Of a stretch of 32,973 nt of DNA, positions 7,994-17,214 are shown in pieces. Origin of the DNA: Betaproteobacteria bacterium (GTDB lineage Bacteria > Pseudomonadota > Gammaproteobacteria > Burkholderiales > Burkholderiaceae). Under the pieces are notes generated by a model that saw nothing but the letters and a program-made list of their open reading frames with translations, searched no databases and had not been told where the DNA came from. The translations under genes were made by a program, and so were the position numbers. Numbering within the stretch: the stretch's first letter is position 1; each line of letters opens with the position of its first letter. The DNA lies in the NCBI GenBank assembly GCA_009783065.1, contig WRHV01000011.1, positions 1 through 32,973 on the forward strand. Direction: 5' to 3'.

Positions 7994-9766
7994 ATGCACG
8001 ACGGCGTCATTAATTTTATCCAGGCTCTGGCAGTCATCATGTTGATTGCAGGCATCGTGACTGTTTTGTTTCATCGCCTGAAACAACCGGTTGTTCTTGG
8101 ATACATCGTTGCAGGTATCCTGATCGGTCCTCACACGCTTCCATTTGAACTGATCAAGGATGAACACACCATTAAAATTCTGGCCGAATTGGGCGTTATC
8201 TTTCTGATGTTTTCTCTCGGTCTCGAGTTTTCGCTCAAAAAACTGGTTAAAGTCGGCGCAACCGCATTTATTGCTGCGTCATTGGAAATTGCGTTAATGA
8301 TTTGGCTGGGCTACCAGATAGGCCTTTGGCTTGGCTGGAACAACAACTTGGATGCCCTGTTCCTTGGCGCAATACTGGCTATTTCGTCAACAACCATCAT
8401 TATCAAGGCCTTGAATGACTTGAAAATGAAAAACGAGCGATTTGCCCAGCTTATTTTCGGCATCTTGATTGTTGAAGACATCTTAGGCATTGGCCTGATT
8501 GCCCTGTTATCCGGTATCGCCATTTCCGGTACGGTCAGCAGCGGCGATGTATTTGCAACGGTCGGCAAATTGACGCTCTTTATGGTCGTCGTCCTCGTTT
8601 TAGGCATCCTTCTCGTTCCTCGTATCCTGGCTTACGTTGCCCGGTCTAACAGTGATGAAATACTGCTGATCACTGTATTGGGACTCTGCTTCGGCTTTTG
8701 CTTACTCGTCATCAAATTGGAATACAGTATGGTTTTAGGCGCCTTCCTGATTGGCGCTATCATGGCAGAATCCAAAGAACTATCGAAAATAGAACGTTTA
8801 ATCGAACCCATGCGGGATATGTTCAGCGCCATATTTTTTGTCGCTATCGGCCTTTTGCTCGATCCGCGCATCATGCTGGAATATGCTTTCCCGATCATCA
8901 TTATTTCCATTGTTGTCATTGCCGGAAAAGTATTTAGCTGCGTATTGGGTTCCATGATCGCAGGGAACGATGGCCGCACATCGCTCAAAGTTGGAATGGG
9001 GCTGGCGCAAATTGGGGAATTTTCCTTCATCATTGCCGCTTTAGGCATGTCCTATAAAGTGGTCAGTGACTTCTTATATCCCATTGCTGTCGCTGTGTCA
9101 GCCATTACGACGCTGACGACCCCCTACCTGATCCGTGCCGCCGATCCGCTTGCCCGTATACTGGGCAAACTGACGCCTGCTCCTCTTGCACGTATGGTTG
9201 AGCTGTATCAGGAATGGCTCCATCTTCTTCAACCGCAAGGCAGCAACGCGGTTCTTGCGGGGATGATACGCCGGATCATCATTCAGATCAGCATCAACAT
9301 GGCGATTGTTATCGCTATCTTCCTTTGCAGCCCTTATTTGGCAAACTTGATGGGGCCATGGCTTGAAGACTGGATCGAGAATGTTGATTACCAGAAATCT
9401 ATCATATGGGGCACAACCGTATTATTGTCTCTCCCTTTCCTGATAGCAGCCTTCCGCAAGTTCAAGGCATTGTCAATGCTTCTGGCAGAAATGAGTGTTA
9501 AGGAAAGTGTAGCGGGCCGTTATACACAACGGGTAAGACGAATTATTAGTGAAATTATCCCTCTGCTTTTTATTACAGCAACGATGTTCATGCTGGCAAT
9601 GCTCAGCGCCAACATCCTTCCAAAAGGCCAAGCCTTGCTGCTGGTGATTGCTGCCATCATTGTTATTATGATTGTACTGAGACGATGGTTTGTCCGCATT
9701 CATTCCCGATTGCAGATCGCACTTTATGAAACGATGGAAAGCAATAAGGATGAGAAACATCATTAA
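7994..9766 (+). CDS. CPA2-family cation:proton antiporter
   Basis: A 590-residue polytopic inner-membrane protein. The first 390 residues or so form a Na+/H+-exchanger (CPA2, KefB/KefC-like) domain, shown by the N-terminal helix, GYIVAGILIGP, the segment LGVIFLMFSLGLEFSL, the ISSTTIIIKAL and VEDILGIG motifs (the ED of the transport centre) and MGLAQIGEFSFI. Unlike KefB/KefC, no TrkA-N or RCK nucleotide-binding domain follows. Instead, about 200 residues carry three or four further hydrophobic segments separated by a basic loop. It probably exchanges K+ or Na+ for protons and takes part in pH or ion balance; the ion cannot be read from sequence. The gene appears to be transcribed alone. No good ribosome site precedes ATG 7994, but the frame and N-terminal fit support it. 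Confidence 0.85.
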   Translation: MHDGVINFIQALAVIMLIAGIVTVLFHRLKQPVVLGYIVAGILIGPHTLPFELIKDEHTIKILAELGVIFLMFSLGLEFSLKKLVKVGATAFIAASLEIALMIWLGYQIGLWLGWNNNLDALFLGAILAISSTTIIIKALNDLKMKNERFAQLIFGILIVEDILGIGLIALLSGIAISGTVSSGDVFATVGKLTLFMVVVLVLGILLVPRILAYVARSNSDEILLITVLGLCFGFCLLVIKLEYSMVLGAFLIGAIMAESKELSKIERLIEPMRDMFSAIFFVAIGLLLDPRIMLEYAFPIIIISIVVIAGKVFSCVLGSMIAGNDGRTSLKVGMGLAQIGEFSFIIAALGMSYKVVSDFLYPIAVAVSAITTLTTPYLIRAADPLARILGKLTPAPLARMVELYQEWLHLLQPQGSNAVLAGMIRRIIIQISINMAIVIAIFLCSPYLANLMGPWLEDWIENVDYQKSIIWGTTVLLSLPFLIAAFRKFKALSMLLAEMSVKESVAGRYTQRVRRIISEIIPLLFITATMFMLAMLSANILPKGQALLLVIAAIIVIMIVLRRWFVRIHSRLQIALYETMESNKDEKHH

Positions 9767-9768
9767 AC

Positions 9769-9798
9769 ACGTCATTATTCCTCTACAGGAATTGACGT
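9769..9798. repeat. hairpin after the antiporter gene
   Basis: ACGTCA-TT-ATTCC (9769-9781) pairs with GGAATTGACGT (9788-9798), giving an 11-bp stem with a two-base bulge and a six-base loop. There is no U-run after it, so it is not a textbook terminator; it could be an mRNA 3'-end stabiliser. Confidence 0.35.
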
Positions 9799-9891
9799 AT
9801 CACTCTCCGCAGGACTAGACTATTTTCTGCTTCAGGTTGCTCTAAAAGACTTCCTTAACCATTTTCAGACTTTATATTCCACAGGCTTGCC

Positions 9892-10563
9892 ATGTCACAG
9901 GATATTCTCAAACTGTCTGTTGCCCGCGCAGCAATTGCTTATGTACCGAAAGGAAAAATCATTGGCGTCGGGACGGGATCAACTGCCAACTTTTTTATTG
10001 ATGAACTAGGAAAAATCAGAAATGAGATAGCTGGAGCAGTTGCGTCTTCCGAAGCAACAGAAGCGCGGTTACGTTCGCACAATATCCAGGTATTCGACCT
10101 GAACGAAGTTTCATCAATCCCTTTATATGTTGATGGCGCAGATGAAATCACCTATCAGGGCGCAATGATTAAAGGGGGGGGAGGCGCACTGACCCGCGAA
10201 AAAATCATCGCATCTGCTGCGGACAGATTCATTTGTATTGCGGATGAATCCAAATTGGTAGAGGTTCTTGGAACGTACCCTCTTCCAGTTGAGGTTATTC
10301 CCATGGCACATGCCCTCATAGCAAGAAAACTGGCTTCTTTTGGAGGAAAACCGGAATTACGAATCAAAGAAGGCCAGCCTTACCGGACGGATAACGGCAA
10401 TTTTATTCTTGATATCCGGCAACTACGAATTGCCGATCCGGTTGCTTTGGAAAACGAAATTAATAATATGCCAGGCGTTGTTTCTGTTGGACTCTTTGCT
10501 AAGCGAGGGGCAAATATCTGCCTGCTTGGTACCTCTGCCGGTGTCAAAACGCTGGAATTTTAA
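9892..10563 (+). CDS. rpiA: ribose-5-phosphate isomerase A
   Basis: A 223-residue enzyme interconverting ribose-5-phosphate and ribulose-5-phosphate in the non-oxidative pentose phosphate pathway. Family motifs are clear: the phosphate loop [13 protein letters not shown] (about 24-36), VDGADEI with the catalytic-region aspartates, [12 protein letters not shown] with the conserved lysine and glutamate, IADESKLV, and the C-terminal [12 protein letters not shown]. Length is typical for RpiA and differs from the unrelated RpiB. ATG 9892 fits the family N-terminus and has a short AGG upstream. The gene contains a run of eight G at 10174-10181 encoding the glycines of KGGGG, a potential slippage or sequencing-error site, although the frame here is intact. 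Confidence 0.95.
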   Translation: MSQDILKLSVARAAIAYVPKGKIIGVGTGSTANFFIDELGKIRNEIAGAVASSEATEARLRSHNIQVFDLNEVSSIPLYVDGADEITYQGAMIKGGGGALTREKIIASAADRFICIADESKLVEVLGTYPLPVEVIPMAHALIARKLASFGGKPELRIKEGQPYRTDNGNFILDIRQLRIADPVALENEINNMPGVVSVGLFAKRGANICLLGTSAGVKTLEF

Positions 10564-10647
10564 GCATTTTTACACAAACTGGGCAGGACTATTCATGACG
10601 AAATGTTGTTTATATATGAATACATTAAATAAAAAAAATGAATTTTC

Positions 10648-10677
10648 TTGACGTAAAGAAAAACTCTTTCATATACT
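10648..10677 (+). promoter_or_regulatory. strong candidate sigma-70 promoter of mltD
   Basis: TTGACG (10648-10653) and TATACT (10672-10677) are separated by 18 bases in AT-rich DNA. The predicted start near 10684 lies about 33 bases before the mltD ATG. It is among the best promoter matches in the window. Confidence 0.6.
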
Positions 10678-10716
10678 TATAAATTATCTTGACCTTATAC
10701 AGGGTAAACAAAAAAT

Positions 10717-12315
10717 ATGGCATATCAACACTGCTTAAAAGTTTTCGCATACATTTTAGCTATAACTATCTCATTAGCAGTGCCTGACATATCCATGGCA
10801 GGAGATCTCTCTCTGCCCAGATATAGTAAAGATGCCCAACTTGCTGCGTTCCATTCATCTCTTAATACGAACATTTCCCGAACGGATGTCCTTGAAAACG
10901 ATCCTGTTACGGAAGTGTTGTCCATGTATGAAATTGATGTTTGGGACCGAATTCGCCGAGGATTTGCCATTCCTAATTTGGAAAATTCTCTGGTCAACAA
11001 TCATGAAAATTACTACCTAAAAAATCCTGCCTATTTTGACCGGACAGCCATTCGTGCATCCCGATACCTGTTCTACATCGTGCAGGAATTGGAAAAACGC
11101 GGCATGCCAACTGAACTGGCGCTTCTACCTTTTATTGAATCCGCATTTAATCCCCACGCCCGTTCTTCAGCAAAAGCAGAAGGGATGTGGCAATTTATCC
11201 CTAGTACAGGGCTTCATTATGACTTGGCGCAATCTGTTTTCCGTGATGACCGTCGTTGCATTTTATCCTCCACAGAAGCCGCTCTAAATTATCTGCAAAA
11301 TCTATATAACATGTTTGGCGACTGGCACTTGGCATTAGCGGCCTATAACTGGGGTGAAGGATCCGTAAGCCGTGCAGTCAAGAAAAATCAGGCTGCCCGT
11401 CTCTCCACGAACTTTAACAATTTATCTGTCCGCATGCCGGCAGAAACACGCAACTACGTTCCCAAACTCCAAGCGGTAAAAAACCTGATTGCCCACCCCG
11501 ACAAATATGATATTCGGCTGCCGCAAATTGAAAATCAGCCTTATTTCGTCCAGATCGGCAAAACGCGGGACATTGATGTGAAAGTAGCAGCCAAGTTGGC
11601 CGAACTATCTATTGATGATTTCCGCGCGCTTAACCCGCAATTTGGTCAATATGTCATTACAGGCGGATCAGACGTCAATCTTTTGCTGCCCAAAGAAAAC
11701 GCCGAGAAATTCAAGGAAAACCTAGCAAATTGGAAGCAACCCCTTTCCTCATGGACAGCTTATCGAGTCACTGAGACCCGGGAAACAGTTGAATCAATCG
11801 CAGAGAAATACAATACAACACCGGATGTCATTCGTCATGCAAACCATATACCATCCCGGATGGTGTTAAAGTTCGGCTCGACAGTCCTGGTTCCGAAATT
11901 GGCATCATCCAGCAGTAAGAGCGAAAATGACATTTCACCGGAAGTTGCCGCCAAAGGAAAAATCGCGCTGGAACGCATGGGGGCTCCAACACGTATAGTT
12001 AAAGTTAAAGTCAGAAAACAAGATAACCTGGCTTCCATCGCTCAACGTTATAAAACCGATGTAGCCGATATCAAATCATGGAACAAGCTTACCAGCAACA
12101 GTGTCGCAGTCGGTACGATCCTGCAAGTACATGTGCCGGCAAAAGCTTCATCACCATCGAAACGTGCTGGAACGACTAAGGTATACTCCGCCAATCGTCG
12201 AGTCGCATCAAAAAAACAAAAACCGGTTAAGGCTATAGCGCAAAAATCCAGCCAAAAGAAAACCGTTATCGCCCAGGAACCCAAACGTAACCAATCCAAG
12301 CAAAAGGATGTATAG
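10717..12315 (+). CDS. mltD: membrane-bound lytic murein transglycosylase D
   Basis: A 532-residue exported peptidoglycan-cleaving enzyme. The N-terminus (residues 1-28) is a signal sequence ending in ISMAG. I do not see a clear lipobox cysteine, so membrane anchoring is uncertain. The family-1 SLT domain spans about 105-230, with the catalytic glutamate at E141 in LPFIESAFNP, followed by AEGMWQFIPSTG and LALAAYNWGEGSV. Two LysM peptidoglycan-binding repeats lie at about 349-396 and 429-474, with a more degenerate LysM-like segment before them. The last 50 residues are a Lys/Gln/Ser-rich tail. It cleaves the MurNAc-GlcNAc bond to form anhydro-muropeptides during wall remodelling. A strong promoter precedes it, and fabI follows after 195 bases. 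Confidence 0.92.
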   Translation: MAYQHCLKVFAYILAITISLAVPDISMAGDLSLPRYSKDAQLAAFHSSLNTNISRTDVLENDPVTEVLSMYEIDVWDRIRRGFAIPNLENSLVNNHENYYLKNPAYFDRTAIRASRYLFYIVQELEKRGMPTELALLPFIESAFNPHARSSAKAEGMWQFIPSTGLHYDLAQSVFRDDRRCILSSTEAALNYLQNLYNMFGDWHLALAAYNWGEGSVSRAVKKNQAARLSTNFNNLSVRMPAETRNYVPKLQAVKNLIAHPDKYDIRLPQIENQPYFVQIGKTRDIDVKVAAKLAELSIDDFRALNPQFGQYVITGGSDVNLLLPKENAEKFKENLANWKQPLSSWTAYRVTETRETVESIAEKYNTTPDVIRHANHIPSRMVLKFGSTVLVPKLASSSSKSENDISPEVAAKGKIALERMGAPTRIVKVKVRKQDNLASIAQRYKTDVADIKSWNKLTSNSVAVGTILQVHVPAKASSPSKRAGTTKVYSANRRVASKKQKPVKAIAQKSSQKKTVIAQEPKRNQSKQKDV

Positions 12316-12344
12316 CAATTCCGGTTTGTCTATAAAAAAACAAC

Positions 12345-12372
12345 AATTGCGGCATAAAAAGTTGCTGCAATT
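12345..12372. repeat. hairpin between mltD and fabI
   Basis: AATTGCGGCA (12345-12354) and TGCTGCAATT (12363-12372) pair over 10 bp, including one G-U. There is no T-run on the + side. On the minus strand the stem is followed by GTTGTTTTTTT, so it would act as a terminator only for leftward transcripts. Its role for mltD is unclear. Confidence 0.3.
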
Positions 12373-12510
12373 ATGACGACAGCCTACAATTTCACGGTAA
12401 ATTTCATCCTGGATCAATTAACTGACTGGTGATGAATCATTTTTGATAGTCAATATTCTGCCTTTTCGATTTTATTATGGCAGGACATATGATCGTTTTT
12501 GGAGTCATGC

Positions 12511-13317
12511 ATGGGATTCTTGCAGGGGAAAAAAATTTTGATTACCGGTTTACTTTCAAACCGTTCCATTGCACACGGCATTGCCGAGGCCTGCCATCGT
12601 GAAGGCGCTGAACTGGCTTTTACTTATGTTGGAGACCGTTTTAAAGACCGTATTACTGAATTTGCCGGCGCCTTCGGGAGCAATATGGTTTATGAATGCG
12701 ATGTCACGAGCGACGAACAGATTGAAAATCTGTTTGCCGAGATCGGCAAATCATGGGGAAAACTGGACGGCCTCGTACATGCAATCGCATTCGCGCCTCG
12801 TGAAGCCATTGCCGGTGATTTTTTTGACGGCTTTTCACGGGAAGCTTTCAAAGTAGCACACGATGTTTCAGCCTATAGTTTTCCGGCAATGGTCAAAGCA
12901 GCCAAACATCTTTTTCAACCGGGCTCTTCGGCACTGACTCTGACATATCTTGGAGCAAACCGCGCCATCCCTTACTACAACACGATGGGGCTGGCAAAAG
13001 CGTCTCTTGAAGCCAGTGTGCGTTATATGGCGGAATCTCTTGGCAAGCACGGCGTGCGTATTAACGGCATTTCCGCAGGGCCGATCCGGACAATTGCATC
13101 CAGCGGCATCAAGGATTTTAATATTCTTCTGAATTTTGTCGAAGGCCACGCGCCGCTTCGCCGCAATGTCACGATTGAAGAAGTCGGCAATGTTTCTGCA
13201 TTTATGCTTTCCGACCTTGCCTCAGGTATAACCGGAGAAGTCACTTTTGTTGATGGCGGTTTTAACTTCGTCATGGGATTAAATCCTGACGTTGATGAAC
13301 CGCCGGCGCGCAATTGA
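12511..13317 (+). CDS. fabI: enoyl-[acyl-carrier-protein] reductase (NADH)
   Basis: A 268-residue short-chain dehydrogenase that performs the last step of each fatty-acid elongation cycle, reducing trans-2-enoyl-ACP with NADH. The cofactor loop reads [15 protein letters not shown] near the N-terminus. The catalytic residues Y146 (TLTYLG), Y156 and K163 (YYNTMGLAK) fall at the same numbers as in E. coli FabI, and [12 protein letters not shown] marks the substrate loop. At the position of E. coli G93 the segment reads HAIAFAP, with alanine, as in several other FabI proteins. The frame extends to 12499, but ATG 12511 has GGAG at 12501-12504 with a 6-base spacer and gives the family N-terminus MGFLQGKK. 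FabI is the target of triclosan and isoniazid-type inhibitors in other bacteria. Confidence 0.95.
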   Translation: MGFLQGKKILITGLLSNRSIAHGIAEACHREGAELAFTYVGDRFKDRITEFAGAFGSNMVYECDVTSDEQIENLFAEIGKSWGKLDGLVHAIAFAPREAIAGDFFDGFSREAFKVAHDVSAYSFPAMVKAAKHLFQPGSSALTLTYLGANRAIPYYNTMGLAKASLEASVRYMAESLGKHGVRINGISAGPIRTIASSGIKDFNILLNFVEGHAPLRRNVTIEEVGNVSAFMLSDLASGITGEVTFVDGGFNFVMGLNPDVDEPPARN

Positions 13318-13331
13318 TTTAATACGCCGGA

Positions 13332-13371
13332 ATATTCCGATAATTTGAAACAATCCAGTTTATCGGAATAT
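13332..13371 (+). terminator. hairpin after fabI, possible terminator
   Basis: ATATTCCGATAA (13332-13343) and TTATCGGAATAT (13360-13371) are a perfect 12-bp inverted repeat with a 16-base loop, starting 15 bases after the fabI stop. A pyrimidine-rich tract (ATCCTTTCATTTCCTT) follows instead of a clean U-run, so termination is plausible but not certain. Confidence 0.45.
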
Positions 13372-13406
13372 ATCCTTTCATTTCCTTAATAGATTATAAT
13401 GTTTGA

Positions 13407-13433
13407 TTGCGCCACATTCCGTATGTGGCGCAA
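13407..13433. repeat. perfect 11-bp hairpin
   Basis: TTGCGCCACAT (13407-13417) and ATGTGGCGCAA (13423-13433) pair perfectly around a five-base loop TCCGT. There is no U-run on either side. It could be a protein-binding site or an RNA structure in the leader of the helicase mRNA. Confidence 0.45.
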
Positions 13434-13631
13434 ATGGATTACAGCATTGCAAGCCCCGTACAGATCATTTGGAATATTCCCATAAGGTCTTATTGCCCCG
13501 TATGCCTTTAAGCGCTATACCGACAAAAAGCTTTTGTGTCGAAGTCTTCGTCTTATGTCATTTCGCTGCCTGATGTGCTGTTTTGTATTTTCCGCTTCAT
13601 AAAGAAGCCTTAACTCACATGAAGGTAAAAA

Positions 13632-14942
13632 ATGTCATTTGAAACACTGGGATTACATCCCTCTATTCTGAAAGCGCTGGTTAAAACCAGCTATAACACT
13701 CCCACGCCTGTGCAGCAACAGGCAATACCCGCTGTTTTGCAGGGTAAAGATTTGCTTGTTTCCTCTCAAACGGGATCGGGGAAAACGGCCGCATTTATGT
13801 TGCCCATTCTTCATCGTTTTGCTCTGCTGCCTGACTCTGAAAAAGAGACAAAAAACCAAAAACAGGGAAAACAGGCTGCACATGCGCGTAACGGCTCATC
13901 CCGTTTTAAACCGGCTGAACCCAAAGCGTTGATTTTGACGCCTACACGCGAGCTCGCCCTGCAAATAACCGCTGCTGCCGCACAATATACCGAGTATTTG
14001 CACCGGATTCGCACGGTTGCCATACTCGGCGGCATGCCTTACCCCAAACAAATGCAACTGCTATCCCGCAACCCGGATATTCTGGTCGCAACGCCAGGAA
14101 GGCTTATTGATCATTTGCGTTCAGGAAAAATCAAACTATCCCATCTGCAAGTACTTGTTCTGGATGAGGCTGACCGCATGCTGGATATGGGATTTATTGA
14201 AGATATTGAAACCATCGTCGATATGACGCCCGAAAATCGCCAGACGCTCCTGTTTTCTGCGACACTGGATGGCATCGTCAAGGAAATGGCCGAGTATATG
14301 ACACGCTCTCCTGAAGTCATTCAGATCTCCAGTGTAGCGGCCAAACATGAGAACATTATGCAGTCTTTGCATTTTGTCGATAATCCGTCACATAAAAACC
14401 GCGTCCTGGATCATCTGTTACGGGATAAAGCGCTTAATCAGGCTCTTGTTTTTACGGCAACCAAACGCGACGCAAGCCATATTGCCGACCGTTTGAATAC
14501 GGCCGGATTTTCAGCGGCTACACTGCACGGCGACATGCATCAAGCCGCACGCAACCGCACTTTGGATAGTCTGCGGCAAGGCCGGATTAAGATATTGGTG
14601 GCAACAGATGTCGCTGCCCGAGGTATTGATATACCTTCCATTACGCATGTATTCAATTATGATCTGCCTCGATGCCCGGAAGATTATGTTCACAGAATCG
14701 GCAGAACCGGTCGCGCCGGAAGGAATGGCATTGCTGTTTCTCTCGCCAGTCACACTGAAAGCCGAAATGTTAAACGGATTGAACGGCTCATCAAGCAACC
14801 TATTCCGATTAATATAATTGAAGGGTTCGAGCCTAAAGGCGCCATACCCAAAACACCGAAAAAACGGAAATTTAAAAAAGCCGCCTCTCCTAAAAAGCAA
14901 CCCTTTGCATCTGGCCAACGCCATTTTTTGTCTGCAAGGTGA
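13632..14942 (+). CDS. rhlE: DEAD-box ATP-dependent RNA helicase (RhlE type)
   Basis: A 436-residue RNA helicase with all core motifs in order: Q motif (TPTPVQQQAIP, about 23-33), motif I QTGSGKT, Ia PTRELA, Ib ATPGR, II DEAD, III SAT, then in the second RecA-like domain a FTATKRDA-type IV, V ARGIDIP and VI HRIGRTGRAG. A 40-residue spacer rich in Lys, Gln and Ser lies between motifs I and Ia. The C-terminus is a basic tail (PKKRKFKKAASPKKQ) that would bind RNA. Proteins of this group assist ribosome assembly and RNA turnover, often in the cold. ATG 13632 has AAGG 7 bases upstream. I assign the RhlE subfamily from the short length and start (MSFETLGLHPSIL); DbpA or RhlB are less likely. Confidence 0.88.
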   Translation: MSFETLGLHPSILKALVKTSYNTPTPVQQQAIPAVLQGKDLLVSSQTGSGKTAAFMLPILHRFALLPDSEKETKNQKQGKQAAHARNGSSRFKPAEPKALILTPTRELALQITAAAAQYTEYLHRIRTVAILGGMPYPKQMQLLSRNPDILVATPGRLIDHLRSGKIKLSHLQVLVLDEADRMLDMGFIEDIETIVDMTPENRQTLLFSATLDGIVKEMAEYMTRSPEVIQISSVAAKHENIMQSLHFVDNPSHKNRVLDHLLRDKALNQALVFTATKRDASHIADRLNTAGFSAATLHGDMHQAARNRTLDSLRQGRIKILVATDVAARGIDIPSITHVFNYDLPRCPEDYVHRIGRTGRAGRNGIAVSLASHTESRNVKRIERLIKQPIPINIIEGFEPKGAIPKTPKKRKFKKAASPKKQPFASGQRHFLSAR

Positions 14943-15047
14943 AGAAAAGCAGAATAAAAGAAAAACAAGTATAAATGCGGTAGCCTTAAGTATTTTCCAA
15001 TTACAAAAGGCATTTCCTTACAGCTTTGTTCGAAAATAGATTAAAAC

Positions 15048-15076
15048 TGCGTGGGATTATTTTCCACGCATTTCTT
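15048..15076. terminator. bidirectional terminator between rhlE and bepA
   Basis: TGCGTGG (15048-15054) and CCACGCA (15064-15070) pair around a nine-base loop. On the + strand TTTCTT follows; on the minus strand GTTTTAAT follows. The bepA stop codon lies in the loop. The position between two converging genes suits a shared terminator. Confidence 0.5.
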
Positions 15077-16580
15077 CCAGACGCCGGCTTTGCCACTCGC
15101 GTTCCCGTGCGTCGATAATAGAATGATCATAGAAAGTCACATCAGGCGCATTTCTTGCCAGGGAAAGCTGTTCCAAGGCTGCGGAAAGCCCACCAGACAG
15201 GCTGTAAGATTCTGCCAATTCGATATGCATCAGGGCAATTTTTCCCTGCGCATTATATATCTTGGCCAACATGCCATGTATCATGGGATCACTGCGGTAT
15301 ATCTGTGCCTGTTTTTTCAGATATTCTGCCGCCTTATTGTAATCCTTTGCATGATATAAGGCATTGGCATATTGGTGCGATAAAGCTCTGGACGTCGGAA
15401 AACGCGATAATGACGCCAGCGCCTCCTTAGCCGCTTCGGCCGGTTGTTTGGCCGCAATTTTCACATCAATGGATGTACTCGCCAACGCAAGGCTGCCCTG
15501 CGACATTTTTTCACCTAATGTTTTCTTGACTTCCTGCAGAAGAGAAGCGGCCTTTAAAGCATCATTCTGTTTTAAAGCAAGCAAAACCTGCCCATAGTAC
15601 CCTGCCGAAGTTGAAAGACGGCTCCCTATCTTGATCATTTCAGCAAACTCAGCCGCCGCCGTTTCCAAACCTTTCCCGCTCGCATCCTGCAACAGTCGTG
15701 CTCGTACCCGAACAAAATAAAAATCCGGGGTGTCTGCATGTTGACGATACGATTCAGCATGCGCGCGGGCTTCAATATCTGCAATACGTTCCGTCGTTAA
15801 TGGATGAGTCCGTAAATAAACGGATATGCCATCCCCGTAATTGCGGGATGCTTTTTGCATGCGGTCAAAAAACAAAACCATCCCATTTGTATCAAATCCG
15901 GCTTCACGCAATATTTGAAACCCAATACGATCAGCTTCTCTTTCTGCATCCCGGCTGAAATTTAATTGTTTTTGTATGGCTAGTCCTTGTCCACCCATAA
16001 CCAGCGCGCCCGCTGCATCAGCATTTTTCGATGCACCAGCTATCGCAGCCAAAATGAGAGAAGCAATTGGAATCAAAATATCCTGTTTTTGCTGAGCAAT
16101 CATGCGTGCAATATGGCGTTGTGAAACGTGACCTATTTCGTGCGATAGAACAGAAGCCAGTTCAGATTCGCTTTGCGCTGCAAGCAATAAACCTGTATGC
16201 ACGCCAATGAAACCACCTGGTAGCGCAAACGCATTGAGCGTCGAATCGCGGATTGCAAAGAAAAAGAAATTATTTCCGGTTTCACTCCTGACTTGCGGCA
16301 TCGCGTTGACCAGCTTGTTCCCCATATTATTCAAATACTCGGTAATGACCTCATCCGTAATGTAATCCGGATCCATCCGGATACGTTGCATGATCTCGAC
16401 GCCAATTTTATATTCCATTAAAGGCGTCAGCTCACCCCGCGCAGCATCGCCAAGAGTCGGTAAATTGTTGTATTGAGCATGGGCGAGAGACTGTGTAAGG
16501 AATATGAATAGTACAAACCATTTCAATATCTGGAAGAGATGACGTACGTGTCTCTGATTAAAAAACGGATTTTTGCTCAT
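15057..16580 (-). CDS. bepA: M48 metalloprotease / TPR chaperone (BepA type)
   Basis: A 507-residue periplasmic protein. Residues 1-35 form a signal sequence (hydrophobic WFVLFIFLTQ, then SLAHA before Q36). The M48 peptidase domain follows, with HEIGH at 147-151 and the downstream glutamate ligand in SRDAEREADRIGF. The C-terminal half (from about 300) is helical with TPR-like repeats. BepA of E. coli helps assemble or degrade outer-membrane proteins such as LptD, and this domain order matches it. The frame extends upstream to 16697 and has another ATG at 16601, but ATG 16580 gives the most compact signal peptide and leaves a 67-base divergent gap to moaC. The exact start is not certain, because the Shine-Dalgarno-like GGAAG is 13 bases away. 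Confidence 0.85.
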   Translation of the reverse strand: MSKNPFFNQRHVRHLFQILKWFVLFIFLTQSLAHAQYNNLPTLGDAARGELTPLMEYKIGVEIMQRIRMDPDYITDEVITEYLNNMGNKLVNAMPQVRSETGNNFFFFAIRDSTLNAFALPGGFIGVHTGLLLAAQSESELASVLSHEIGHVSQRHIARMIAQQKQDILIPIASLILAAIAGASKNADAAGALVMGGQGLAIQKQLNFSRDAEREADRIGFQILREAGFDTNGMVLFFDRMQKASRNYGDGISVYLRTHPLTTERIADIEARAHAESYRQHADTPDFYFVRVRARLLQDASGKGLETAAAEFAEMIKIGSRLSTSAGYYGQVLLALKQNDALKAASLLQEVKKTLGEKMSQGSLALASTSIDVKIAAKQPAEAAKEALASLSRFPTSRALSHQYANALYHAKDYNKAAEYLKKQAQIYRSDPMIHGMLAKIYNAQGKIALMHIELAESYSLSGGLSAALEQLSLARNAPDVTFYDHSIIDAREREWQSRRLEEMRGK

Positions 16581-16647
16581 AGTGATATGATATCTTCCCA
16601 TAACGGATGGTTCACATTCTGTTTCATTTTGCCACCATTTTCCAATC

Positions 16648-17169
16648 ATGCCTTCTTTTTCTTTTGACGATAAAAGTAAAAATCTAACCCATTTCAACGA
16701 GGATGGTCATGCCCATATGGTTGATGTCGCCGGCAAGACCGATACCTATCGTACAGCGATTGCTGAGGGAACCATTTTGATGAACCCGGAAACATGGAAC
16801 CTCATCCAGTCAGGATCAGCCCAAAAAGGAGATGTTCTGGGCATCGCACGAACCGCAGCAATTATGGGCGCCAAGCGGACAAGCGAACTTATTCCGTTAT
16901 GCCATTTACTTCCTTTAACACACATTGCCATTGATTTCGAACTTCACGATAACAGGTCAGGCATTACCTGTTATGCCCTTGTGGAAACCATTGGCAAAAC
17001 TGGTGTGGAAATGGAAGCGCTGACAGCCGTTCAAATTGCGCTTCTGACCATTTATGACATGTTAAAGGCAGTCGATAGAGGTATGGTTATTAATAACGTA
17101 CATCTTGTAGAAAAAAAAGGCGGGCAGTCAGGCGACTGGCTATGCGACCATAAAAAAACATCCATTTAG
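16648..17169 (+). CDS. moaC: cyclic pyranopterin monophosphate synthase
   Basis: A 173-residue molybdenum cofactor enzyme that, after MoaA, converts 3',8-cyclo-7,8-dihydro-GTP to cyclic pyranopterin monophosphate. Family landmarks are [15 protein letters not shown] near the N-terminus, [27 protein letters not shown], the GVEMEAL segment and [13 protein letters not shown], together carrying the conserved histidine, glutamates, aspartate and lysines of the active site. The segment after the usual CH is LLPL rather than PL. The C-terminal GG-Q-SGDW replaces the common GGKSG. The start is ATG 16648, with no strong ribosome site; the next in-frame ATG would remove conserved residues. It diverges from bepA and converges on the DUF2863 gene. 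Molybdopterin supply would serve enzymes such as formate dehydrogenase, not seen here. Confidence 0.93.
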   Translation: MPSFSFDDKSKNLTHFNEDGHAHMVDVAGKTDTYRTAIAEGTILMNPETWNLIQSGSAQKGDVLGIARTAAIMGAKRTSELIPLCHLLPLTHIAIDFELHDNRSGITCYALVETIGKTGVEMEALTAVQIALLTIYDMLKAVDRGMVINNVHLVEKKGGQSGDWLCDHKKTSI

Positions 17170-17214
17170 CATTCTCTCTTTTACCAGAAGAAAATGCCGT
17201 TTCAGCAGTAGCAA

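Larger units (their letters stand above)
13318..13631. other. fabI-rhlE intergenic region with palindromes
   Basis: These 314 bases hold no convincing gene. They contain two hairpins (listed next), the 10-bp palindrome GGAATATTCC twice (13329-13338 and 13471-13480), and TATAAT at 13395-13400 without a good -35. The long leader before the helicase gene could carry cold-responsive control, as in other RNA helicase genes, but I see no specific motif. Confidence 0.6.

Noticed and set aside
12511..13317. Alanine at the FabI position equivalent to E. coli G93 as a drug-resistance mark
   Set aside because: Alanine at this place also occurs in other bacterial FabI proteins as I recall, so it does not by itself indicate resistance.
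14511..14924. 137-codon minus frame antisense to rhlE
   Set aside because: Shadow of the helicase coding strand, with no family features.
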